A DNA stretch of 64,000 bases from Cucumis sativus (Eukaryota > Streptophyta > Magnoliopsida > Cucurbitales > Cucurbitaceae). The notes beneath the pieces are model-generated. The model worked only from the letters and a program-made list of their open reading frames with translations, had not been told where the DNA came from and ran no database searches. Location: the NCBI RefSeq assembly GCF_000004075.3, contig NC_026657.2:8990001-9054000 (forward strand), given 5' to 3'. Shown in pieces: positions 27,301 to 38,520 of the stretch; position 1 is the first letter of the stretch, and each line of letters opens with the position of its first letter. A program made the translations under genes and the position numbers.

Positions 27301-30300
27301 GGGTTAAGATCCATCAACTTCTCCACTTCAAAAAAAAAATCCCCTTCTCCACTTTTTTAGGTTTAGTTCTCCTCTAATTTACTTGTAGTATCAAAATTAC
27401 CATAAGTTTTCTAGGGAGGTTGGACGTATTTATTTAGTATATTAAATGTTTCCTCATGCCTTCCCTTGCATATTGAAGGTTGGAATGTTCTTGTGGTTAG
27501 AAAATAAAATGTTTTGGCAATATAGGACTAAAGTACACTCCACTGTGGCAAGAATCAATGAAAGTAAGTCAACTAAAGGCATGCCCTATAGGAAAATGAT
27601 CGTCGTTTGGAATTATACAGCTTATATGTTTAGGGTTTAGGTTAAATCTCATATGATAATAATGACACATATAGTCTCCTATAGAAAACTTTTAGTTGGT
27701 GGCATTAGCATCTTCTGATCTACTTTAGCTTCCATCTACGTCTCCCAATTGAGATGATAATAAATAAGTGAAAATGCAGTACACGTGCTAATTTTCTCAC
27801 TGATCTCTCGATGTTTAATGTTCCAAGGTTCTAAACTAGGAGGTTCTCCTGAAAAGTATGATGCTAGTTGAGGACAAGTTATCTCTCTACCTGAATGATA
27901 ATTGCAGCTCTTGTTTGTCTCCTGAACTTAAGCTCTTTGCGAGCAACCATACCGTGGATACCTGCTTGAATAGCTACAGCTGAAGTGCAAATTCTTTTAT
28001 AGCAACATCGGGCAAAATGCATACGCCAATACTTTTGGATTTTGATGGAAGCAGCTTCCATTCTAATGTCTTCATAATGCTGGCGTGCAATTTGCCCTGT
28101 TAATGGGAAAAAGTGTAAATAACAAAAGAGGTAAAAGCAGGTACTAAAATATCACACCAACTTAATAACTACAATTTTTCATTTTGTTATCTTTATGATC
28201 TTTATTCTTCATCCACAATCTCATGAGCTTATTGTAGCTACGGATTGCTTAGCTACTAATATGGATTGCTTAGCTACTAACATGCACAATGCATTCAAGT
28301 TAATTAACTTAATACCTCTACACAGGGCTTGAATTTGTATAGCAGCCAACCGCAACAATATAAAGTTTTTGCGTCCCAAATATGAGCGTACTTTCCTTTG
28401 GACAACCATAGCAGATCTTCCCAAGACCTCAGTTCGGCAAGCATCTAATTCTGCCATTTGACCAGCCCTAAGAAATACTTTGGTTTTACCAATCTGCCAC
28501 AAAAGACACTCAGAAAATCATTCCTGCAAACTTCAATAAGAAATATGATTTTTTTTTCAATAAGAAACATGATAGAACCCAACTACACTGAAGAAAAAGA
28601 CAGAACTACAAGATAAAACAAGTAATTTTAAGTACTTGAACCCTCCCTCTCTCTCAAGTCTCAAGTAATTATATGTACAATACACTGAAACTGAAGTAGA
28701 AAAGCATTCAAAATTAAACTGAAATAGAAAAGCATTCAAAATTGACTCTGATAATTATTTAAAAAAATATAAAGAACAGTTGGAAAATCACGAAAGCCGG
28801 CATGAGCTTCTCCAACACTTCAGTTTTTTTTAAAAAAATAAACTGATATAAATTAACTACATAAGGAACAATCTAGGGGGAAGAGAGGCAAGGAGCCCTC
28901 CTCCCATAACAACACTTTAGCAGCATGGCCTCCCAAATCCACAAACCATAACAAAACTATAGCAGTTCGGTTGGAAATAAATCATAGAACACTTCATGAT
29001 TATTTTAGAATTAGAAATCAGGAAGATGCTAAGGATCTAGCAGAATTTAGTGTATCTAAGTTCTACTTGGTGTGCTCTTTCTAGATCTTGAAAGTGTGGT
29101 TTTTTCCTTTGTTTTTGCTATTGAGATTGTTCCTTTCTTTTTTAAGGAAAAAAAAAAGAAACTTCCGATTAGTGATACATGAAGAGTAGTTTACAGCAAA
29201 AAATTATAAAATTCGCACTACCATACCTGATACCCTTTAATGTTCACTTTCTCCAAAAGCCTCTTACACCCAGTGGCTTCATTAGAGCTATCAACAAGTC
29301 CAGTGAAAAGAGAATTACACATAGCTAAGAGACCAAGCATTTAACATCACAGTCTCAAAAAAAATATTATACACAGATGAATCACTAAAATTCCTTTAGT
29401 AATGTGCAAATTACCTTCCCTTCAAAACACCAGGTGCCAAGATAGTAAACCGACCAATAAATTCATCAAACGTTTTCCTAGTAGGATATCCAGCACAACT
29501 GATCCTGATTGCTTCCATGACTCCCTAAAAGAAAAAATCTCTTAAAGTTCATGTGCCTAGAAGAGAGGTATGATTGGACAAATAAGATTTGGGAAATATA
29601 AACTAACCCCACATCGGAGCTGCTGCAAAACATTATTGTTCTCAAAGATGCCTGGTTTAAGAAGATTGTTTGGCTTTACACAGCGAATGTAGTGTGGCTC
29701 AGTAGCATTTAGTGTCTCAAGCAAAGATTGAAGTTGTTGCTGTAGGTAAAAAAATGGAAATTAAATTAAAAGTATATAAAAATATATAAATAGCTTCGTA
29801 CCAAAAAAAAATAACAATAATAACAATAAATAAATTTACTGTTAGAACAGAAACACACCTTAAATCGAGTCCCTATTGATGAGAACTTGGATGATTTGGA
29901 GGTTTCTTCAGGTAAGGGGGGGAAGAGTCCTGCAACAAAGGTGCACTTGGAAGCACTCAGCAGTGCTTGGTGCTCCGCAACAACATAATCTTTGTTTTTG
30001 TCCAAGAAGAGTTCAGTTTGGTACGTAACCTGGAATAATATTTACCACAGTCGAGTGAACAACAAGATTGATCAACTTATCCATTGCAAAATTGAGGAAG
30101 GCACTTATGAAGAGCCTCTAGCTAATAAAACGTCAATGATAAGAGAACAACTTACATCACCAGCATAATGACAAATTGTGAAGTCAGTTCGTGACAATTT
30201 AGGCTTACTAAAACGCTTATGGTCCTTAAAAGTTTGATATAGTTTCTGCGCAAAAGTATCATGTGTAGATCTCGGAAACATGCTACAAAATGGAAACCAG

Positions 30301-33300
30301 GGAAAGTATCACCTTCCATTCCACGCACACAAAAAACATTTCTACAGACCGTATCTCAGAACATTTGAAAAACCGATGACAACATACTACATCTTGTAAT
30401 TACATACCAAGCCTCATCCAGAAGAGCAATGACGCCACCAGGTTTCTGAAAGTAATAAACATAATATTAAAGGAGTTAACTTTCACCAAAGCAATTGAAA
30501 ATGTTTAATTGAAGCAATTAAAGAACAACCTTACAATTAATAGAGTGCGGTAGTTACAAAAGGAATTAGATCCAGAATATTGAAGATTCTTAAAGATAGG
30601 AGACTATTTTTAAAAAAATAGGAAATGGAAAATTTTGAAATGAAAAAAAGGTTCAAAAAAATCTTCCCTTCCATGTTGGGAGCACAAGTCCTTACTAATA
30701 AAATACAAAAAAATTTGTAAAATCTGTGAACACATTAAGTCAAGAAAACAAGGAAAATTTTCTGTACCTTCTCAATGAGATCAAGAACATCCTGATTATC
30801 AATAAATTCAATATAACTCCAGTCAATTTCTTCTTTTGTATATTCTTCTTGCTCCATCTTGAACACATGCTGTAAATAACATTCTTCACGTTAAATTTCA
30901 AATTCCAGTAAATTATTTGAAAAAGGTTACCAAAGTTCAAGCTCCACCTGGTTGAAATGTTGCTGCAATTTCTCATTGGTCAGGTTAATACAGAATTGCT
31001 CAAAGCTGCATAGACCAATACATACTCAAAAACAAAGCCTAGAAAGAAAACAAAATTGGAGTATCACAACATTAAATGAAAAACAAACAACCAGAACAAA
31101 ATGCATTCTAAATAAAGCATTCACAAAGCCAGTATTGTTTTTCCAATACACTCTTCAGCATTTACTATTTCTGAAGGTTGTCCGAATGATATGTGGACGC
31201 ACAAAAGCCCTGGAAAGATAAGTTTCTTATTTCAGCTATAGTTTGGAACAGGGAGTAACACTGCTAACTGGGTGCAAAAGAGAGTTTTCTTTTTCTATTC
31301 CTCATTCTTCCATTTTTCCACAAATTGGTGTATCCTTTATGAAGTTGACTAGGAAGGTCTCTATAGCTCTTAAATTTTTCACTAGCCAATACTATTAGTA
31401 TTAGATGCCAGAACAGGGTTTTTTTACAAGGAAACAATGTGATTTCATTGTTGAATGACATGTACAAAATCAAAATGGGACATAAAAGCCTTCCAACAAC
31501 CATTGGTGGATTACAAAAATGATCTCCAAGTACAAATTAAAGTAGAAAGGCTATAATTTCTCCTTCTCCATTCGACTTTTTAGAAGTGGCATGTGGAAAT
31601 GTGTGTTAATTTACGGGATCTCAGGGTGAGAGAAATGATAAAATCTTTAGGGACAGAGAGGTCTTTGAGTGACATATGGGTTTGCTGTTAGATTCTACAT
31701 TTTTTTTGGGTTTCTGTGACCTATCCCTTCTGTAATTGTACTTATAAAACCATCAATCAACCTAAAATTGCTTAAGTTGATGGGCTATAGTAAATTTAAG
31801 TATATCAACAGTCTAGCACTCCCATCGCTTGTGAGCTTCAAAATTCGTAGAAGCAACAAGTGGAAACAATATTAATTGAGGAACACTAAGCTCCTATTTT
31901 CTGAAACAGAAACAAACCTCTTTATTTATTATTAACTAAAGAGACTTAATCTCAAAGTACAAGAGTGTTATACTAAGAGCAAGAGAAAAGAGAAAAATTC
32001 AGTCTACAGCTACAACAAAAGCTAAAAAACAAATTCCAAATAGAAAAGATCAAGCTAAACAAAACCATAACCGTAGAAATCTAAATACAAAGCATAATGA
32101 AAAATTTCTCATAAAGAACCCATTTGAAATTAGAAACTTGCAAGAAGATGCAACCAGCTGCCTCGAAGCTGCTAGCCATATTATTCCAGAATCTAGAGGA
32201 AGCTCAAAAAAGTATTCCACTATTTTAGCATCGGCGTGAAGGCTTTACTTGCCACCCACATAAAAGGAAATCCAAGAAAGACTGAAATTGGTCCAACATC
32301 GAGGAGGAATACATTAAACGGCTGAAGAACCAAATTAGAATAATTCCACAATCAGCAACTATTGATTTTAAATGATCTGGTATTTCGCACGACTAGAAAC
32401 AAGAAAGAGTTGCATAGGGAAAATTAGCGGATCCTCTTCCTTGCATTGAAACAGGGCATTGAGATCTGTTTCTAGAGGCTCAAAATGTTTCTGACTTTCA
32501 AGCTCACTTGACCCCCTATTTTCCTACCATATTAAATCCCCACTGAACTCAAAAGCTTGTATTATGGGTTATAGTAAATTTAACTATACCAATACTTCAA
32601 TACTTCCCTTTACTTGTGGAAAAATATGTAGAAGACCTAATAAGTGGAAATCAATTGGCATTGAAAATGATATGATAGGAGTTCAAACTCAAGATCTCTT
32701 GCTCTAATACCATGTGGTCCATGTTAAATCATCAATCAACCCAAAAGGTTAAGTTGACGGATAATGGTAAACTTGACTATATCAATAATTTAAAAGTACT
32801 CTTAGTCATCTTTTACTTAACTAGAGCCCTTTGGTGTGGGCTGGCAGCTGGCCCACATTTTTGTATGCATTTGTATTCCTTAAATTTTTTTTATTCTTAA
32901 TGAAACTGTAGTTTACATCCAAAATAAAGGTAGAAAAACTATAGGTGTATAGGCCTTAAATGGGTGACACCAACAGAGAACATTAAATAAAACCAAATCC
33001 ATTGAGCTATCAAAGAAAAATTGTTTTTCATTAAACACCTGCCTGTTCTTTTCATACCAAATAGACTGAAAGAAGTCGGAGTTAGCATCCCCTTGCACTA
33101 ATAAAACTCATGACTCTTCAAAGCAACAGCTACGTCAATATTTTCATTTGGAAAATTTTGTTGGAGAGAAACCATAGATCTTTAGAAAACAGAGATATGG
33201 CATGGGAGGTGGGCGGAACTTGGGCAGTCATTAAGTTTCTTAGATACAATTGGAATACTTCTTTCTTTAATCAATGTTAGTTACATTTTCTTTTGGTACC

Positions 33301-36300
33301 GAAGGTCTAAGCTGCTTCAGCTTCGTGTAGCTGGAAAACTTATCTTCCCCCTCACCTTTTCCTCTCACAATGAAACAGAAGTTGATCCTTATCCAAACAA
33401 ACTAGTGGTGGAAGAAAAAACAATATTGATAGAAGAGAATAAAAATACGATCCACCAATGAAAGGTGAAATGGAAACATCACATATATGTTATGTGTTGC
33501 CAACAAATGCATGTGAAATTACTTGACGAGATTTCATCCTTCACTAATGATGAAAGCAAAAGCGTACCAGTTAAGCACCTGTTTGTCTTGAAACTCTCGA
33601 ATCCATAGATATCCAGAACCCCAATTAAGTTCTTCGAATCAGGATCTTGGCCAATTGAGTTATTAATCTTATCAACAATCCTGTACCGACGAAGGAGATG
33701 TTTAAAAAGGATCTGCTACATGATAGAAGCAACAAATGAAAATTTTAAATTAAAAAGAAATTCAAGAATCAAACACAAAACCTACCAATCAAATAATCTT
33801 GAATAAACGATCTTTGCTAAAGCATCCCTACTAAGAGTTGCAGAGTCCGGATCAAGACATTTAGTTATGGTTTCATCGCGTGTAACTATCACTCGAGTAC
33901 ACATTGAATCTTCAAGAGCCTTCTCATCACACCTATTCCAAAAAAAAGTAGTGATTATGAGCCTTCAACTATCTCAGATACAACTTCACTTAAAATACTA
34001 GTTAGCTGTACATGAATAGTTCTGCTGCCATTTTGAGATGGAACCGAGCTTTGTCATCCTTCGGTTCAGAGGAATCTATCTCCGTCCCCTTTGCAAATTC
34101 GACGTTGCCCAAATGAAGTACCGCAGCTACAACTCGAAATATCGCATCCTAGAAGTAAAAAACCTCAAGTCAATTACTTAGGAGGCTATATTTAATGGAA
34201 AGTAGAAGGTTCGAGAGCAAAGAGCACCTGCTCAGTTGTACTTATTCCAACAACATCCATAGCTTTCCTAGTTGAAAGATATTCCTTGGAATCATCCACT
34301 CCATCAAGTTCATAGCAATTAGACTGATTAAGATAATGAAATGTTCTTGGATTCCCTAATTTATACTTCTCAATATCCTGATTAGAGAAAAGAAAAGACA
34401 ATCAATTTCAAGGAGATGAAAAAAACACCACTGCATCAGAAGGTTACTTAACTTTATATATATAATTACAATTATAATTATAGTTCACTAGCAAAGGAAA
34501 TGGACGTCAAATGTTATTTCAACTAAGCCAATACCCATCAGTTACTACCCAAATTTAGTTGGAAAAAGAAAAGGCGAGAATAAAAGGAACCAAAGGGGAC
34601 ACTGAAATATCCTAGAATGGAACTTCGGTTGGGCAAATGCATATGTTATTACTATAAACAATTTTCATATCCAAATTATGCAATGAATCTAAATCTAAGT
34701 CACATATTTTCAAAATGAATGTGCAAACAGCCAAAGAACTTTTTTATTCAAGTTCAAAGGAAGTTCCTTGATGACCCTAAAAAAGTAGGAAAAGGAAATT
34801 GCTAATTGTGACCACTTATCTTTTGTCTCCTTTAATGACTCGGCGTTTATCACAGATCACAACCATACTAATTGCCTAAAACTCATAACATGCAGTAGAG
34901 ATAAATACAATTATAGAAATGGTCAAAGGAAACAAAAAAAAAATGGAGAAAATAAAGGTGATAACAAAAGAATATAAAAATAGAGGGAAAAAACATATTT
35001 GTGACTTCTTTTTTAAAAATTATTGAAAATCCAACTTCCATAAGAAGATGGAAGAACAGAATACAGGGGGAGACCTGCAAAATGATGAGCCTGATCAACA
35101 CAAGGGAGCATTTCAAAGAGAGGCCTTAAGGAATGCCACATTCAATACATCCTCCCAAAAACTATCCCAACTATCCCCTTATAAGAAGCACTCTCCTATT
35201 CCATTATAGCCAGATAAAGCAAAAAAAAAAAGTAGCCTTCAAAAACCTTCCCCTGAAAAGGTCCCCAAAAACACATTCATGATGGATAATTTACCTCTGT
35301 CGGTGCGGCACAAAGCATATAGAAGCAATGATAATTCCTCTCAGGATCAGACACTTGGCAAACACGGGAACGTTCTAATAAATAAGTTCTAATAGCAGCT
35401 CCAGAAATTCTCCAGCTCTGATCAAATTGGATCTCCACAAATTTACCAAAACGGCTGCATGTACACAGTAAGTAATCAACTCAGAAATCTAATTCCATGA
35501 GAAAGAACAGATATAACAAAAAGCTTGGTGGTCGGAAGATGAAGAGAGAATGTCAGAAATAGGTCCCCCACCTTGAATTATTGTTTCTAACAGTCTTTGC
35601 ATTGCCAAATGCTTCAAGAACAGGGTTCGACTGCCCAAAGAAAATGTAATGTAATGATAAATTTGTAACCAACTGAAGTCCAAATGTCAAACAGGAGTAG
35701 GTAAATTCTTAAGATGTAATTGTGAGAGGAAAAACATTAGCGATAAACAACTTTGGTTGATTGTGATTTTCATTTAGGCCTCTTTTGGATGAATGGTAAT
35801 CTAACTCGACAATAAGTAGGAGATCCTATGATTCTAGAACGTAAGTTTAAATCCACTCATTTTGATTTCCTCCCTATTTTAATATTAGGATTGACATACT
35901 AGATACTACTAATCAAAGGAGGGTATGAGCCTAATGTAAAAGGCAGCACAAATAATATAATGATAGAAAAAGTTCTAACGATTTGCTTGAGCCTTTAAGA
36001 TTGATGCTAATTAACAAACCAGTAACAAGTTCATACCTCTAGTACTTGCTGCTCTACAGAACGTTCACCAGTTGCAGCCTTCCCTCCAGCTCTCCCTCCA
36101 ACATGGGCAAGATAGCGCATAAGCATCTTTGTACTCTCTGTTTTACCAGCACCACTTTCCCCACTAACTAAAATTGACTGGCTGATACTTTCATTAATCA
36201 TCTGTCTGCATTTTTTTGTCATTTTCAAAATTGTATGAAAATAAAAAACAAAACATTTAAGTATCTGCAAATGCACATACATAATGTGTAGGAGTACCTA

Positions 36301-37931
36301 TAAGCAGAATTTGCAATGGCAAAGGGATGCGGGCTCAGCTCACCTAAAGCTGCACCTTTATATTGTTGCATCATGTGATTATCATATAAATGAGGAAGTC
36401 TTCGAAAAGGATTTACGGCTATTAGTATACTTCCAGTATAGGTCTGTGGAATTGTAAAGAAATTTTAAACTAACCAGGCGAACACTTAAACTTAATCACA
36501 AAAATGCATTATAACAGCTAGATGGCATTTATAGAGCCAACAAAAGCATGGCTCAACCCTTGACATGAAAAGGGACAATTAGAGTAATCATGAATGAGAG
36601 ATGCCATGAAACCAACATATCAAAAGCTCCAGCCCGAGGAATGAATTTGCTCCAATAAGGAGGAAAGAGTAGTGACTCACATAAATTTCATTAACATCAT
36701 AACGAGATTTTAAGTTTTGTAGAAGCCCCGGCTCATGCAAATAAGCTAGTTTTGTCATATCATCCACACCACATGGAGGAAATTCAGGATCCTTCGGATA
36801 GACATTTGATGATTTGACCTCAACCTTTCAAAAAAATAAATATTAGAAATGTATTAGAGTTGTCTACCAAATGGACTCAATTGTTTATTTTGTATAAGCG
36901 ACAAGCACAACAAGTCCCAAGTTAAGACTATTTCAGCATATTGGCTTTAATTAAACAAGGAACAGCGAGACGGGTGTCCTAACTAATTAGGATATTAAAC
37001 ATCATGGTTTTTTTTTAAAATGAAATAACAAAAGGAAACTCAAGATAACATGTGACCAGTGCAGAAATTCCTTTCTGAACAAAGCTTCCAAAAATAATTC
37101 TACAAAACCTTTCCCAAGAAAACTCACTCATTACAGACCTCTACATCCACCATTAAAAGCAGAAAACAGAGCTTCGTGTATGTACAACTAAATGCAGGAC
37201 AAATGGATAGAAAAATAATAGAAAAAGAAGTATAACTGACCATTCAACAGTAGCTAAAAGTTAAACACAATAAATCAAATGTAATGTCTTACGAAGTAAC
37301 ACTTACAGTAGTTCCTGACGTACAAAGTACTTTGATGTCTTCACCATTAACTTCCAGGACATCCCCATCTAGCCAAGCTACCTCAGGATCCTCAACCCAA
37401 ACAAGTGATCCAACCGCTAGATTTACTTGACTAGCCTGTCAGAATAAGATGTTTTAATGTACCGAATACATACCAGGGTCCACCGTTTAAGTGCCAATAC
37501 AAACATATAAAATGTCATTGCAGAACAGGCAAAATTATACGTCAACAAAAAGAATAAACTCACCCTCTTCGTCAAAATTAAAGAGAAAACCCGCGTTGGA
37601 CGAAAGAGAGAAGTAAGAGAATATTACATGAGTAGGGTGACGACTCTAACTCTTAATGCATATATGTCCACAGAAAAAAAAAAAAAAAAAAAAAAAAGCA
37701 GCATAAAAAGTTCAAATACAATACACAGCACTGCAGTAAATGATTTCTGTACTGACATGACGTCTAGAAAGGCATGCATACAAATCGAAACACAGAGTTG
37801 AGGGCAATAACCAAAAGGGTTCAAATTCCAAATTTCCATTTAAGCTTATTGGAACTTGGGGAGTTGGGACAAGTCAGCTAAAGTAATGCAGGAAAAATCA
37901 AAGGAATAGAGTTCATTAAGTTGGATACCAT
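21345..37931 (-). CDS. XI: class XI myosin heavy chain (39 coding exons)
   Basis: An actin-based motor that moves organelles and drives cytoplasmic streaming. The spliced product is 1,499 residues, normal for plant myosin XI. Order of parts: SH3-like N-domain ([14 protein letters not shown]), motor with P-loop GESGAGKT (about 156-163), switch I NNNSSRFGK, switch II DIYGFE and relay [18 protein letters not shown]. Then come six IQ motifs (e.g. [16 protein letters not shown]), a coiled coil rich in Glu/Lys, and the DIL/globular cargo-binding tail ([20 protein letters not shown], then [10 protein letters not shown]). It ends FQFLQE at 21345. The start Met is alone in its coding exon: ATG at 37931-37929 runs straight into a GTATCC donor. 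The sequence is closest to the MYA2/XI-A/B/D side of the family, and the neighbours favour XI-A/XI-D. All exon joins keep frame. Confidence 0.94.
24606..24667. repeat. polypyrimidine CTTTTT/CTTT tract in a myosin intron
   Basis: About 60 bases of T and C only, in CTTTTT and CTTT steps, inside the intron between exons 24873-25043 and 24241-24375. On the mRNA strand it is a purine run. Confidence 0.8.
28239..28281. repeat. 21-bp tandem duplication in a myosin intron
   Basis: The unit GGATTGCTTAGCTACTAA occurs twice head to tail (near 28242 and 28263), just downstream of exon 28316-28493. It looks like a recent slippage duplication. Confidence 0.7.
31740..32800 (-). mobile_element. LTR-retroelement remnant (TRIM-like) in myosin intron 11
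   Basis: Two related direct-repeat segments, about 31748-31812 and 32726-32790, share the wording ATCAATCAACC...TTAAGTTGA...GGTAAA. A third partial piece starts near 32564. On the minus strand the segment at 32726-32790 is followed, after a CA end, by TGGTATTAGAGC (32712-32701). That matches the initiator-tRNA-Met primer-binding site of plant LTR elements at 11 of 12 bases. No protein-coding domain is left, so it is either a short non-autonomous TRIM-type element or broken LTR pieces. Boundaries and target-site duplication were not resolved. Confidence 0.4.
32866..33120 (-). mobile_element. 3' end of a LINE (reverse transcriptase C-terminus) in myosin intron 11
   Basis: On the minus strand 33098-32913 encodes a piece resembling the far C-terminal part of plant LINE ORF2, with a [14 protein letters not shown] segment followed by a FNVLCWCH segment. 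The element then ends in an A-rich stretch (a T-run on the plus strand near 32888-32896), as expected for a 5'-truncated LINE. Upstream frames are broken. It is a dead fragment with the same orientation as the host gene. Confidence 0.5.
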
Positions 37932-38520
37932 CGTGGAGGAAATTCGATCAGCTACAGATCCAAGGTGGAGGTAGGGAATCCAAAACGAAACGCCTCAACA
38001 AGGAAAAATCAAGAGGCAATACCATGAGACGAGAAGAAACCTTTTAGGGATTCTTCCACAACCTAACAGGGTAAAGAACCGAATGCAGATGGAAAAGGGT
38101 GAGCTCTGCTCGGCCAGGCATTATCGTTCGTTGGAGAAACCATGAAAGAGGGGTTATGAGTGGATTGAAGGAGAAGAGTTTCGTTGTGCTCAGTGGAGGA
38201 AAAATGATGGATTAATGAGGAAGGGAAGATTGAAGTGTCGATAATGATGAGGGAAGGGGAAGGGGAATTGGAACGGGAACGGGAATGGGAATGGGAATGG
38301 GAACGGGAATGAGAATGAGGGAGGGGGTGAAAGAAAGGTGTGGTGGGGTTGACGGAAATGGTGGTGGTCCGGCGAGTGGTGTGGGAATGGTAGAGAAGGT
38401 TTTGGGGAGAAGAAAAGAGAAGAGAAGAGAATTGAGAATAGAGAATTGTTCCGGCGGGTAGGAAGCGGGTGGGCGTTGAGGATTTGGTTGAATAAAGTTG
38501 CTACATCTAAACCGAAATGT
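37932..38520 (-). promoter_or_regulatory. 5' leader region of the myosin gene with short upstream ORFs
   Basis: On the minus strand upstream of the start Met there are three short ATG ORFs: 38143-38063 (26 codons), 38121-38044 (25 codons) and 38025-37948 (25 codons). All end before the main ATG. The ATG at 38025 is also followed by GTATTG, so like the main ATG it could act as an alternative coding first exon ending in a splice donor. A (GGGAAT/C)n hexamer array lies further upstream. The transcription start is not known, so these features count only if transcription starts above about 38150. Confidence 0.45.
38261..38318. repeat. (GGGAAT/C)n hexamer array
   Basis: About nine near-perfect six-base units of GGGAAC/GGGAAT/GAGAAT type in the myosin leader or core promoter region. 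The minus strand therefore reads as a pyrimidine-rich (ATTCCC)n run. Confidence 0.8.

Larger units (their letters stand above)
21345..37435 (-). other. exon map of the myosin XI gene
   Basis: Coding exons 2-39, 5' to 3' on the minus strand, read by eye. Motor: 37435-37307, 36824-36681, 36443-36298, 36205-36037, 35630-35572, 35454-35295, 34377-34228, 34148-34012, 33932-33786, 33680-33579, 31005-30948, 30869-30768, 30445-30408, 30282-30156, 30029-29859, 29739-29608, 29524-29415, 29287-29227, 28493-28316. IQ region: part of the last, then 28096-27891 and 27196-27077. Coiled coil: 26418-26320, 26130-25918, 25793-25654, 25518-25413, 25334-25314, 25224-25141. Globular tail: 25043-24873, 24375-24241, 24079-23900, 23678-23541, 23464-23394, 23299-23200, 23083-23027, 21932-21876, 21805-21725, 21638-21556, 21459-21345. 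Lengths sum to 4,500 with the ATG exon. Confidence 0.8.
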
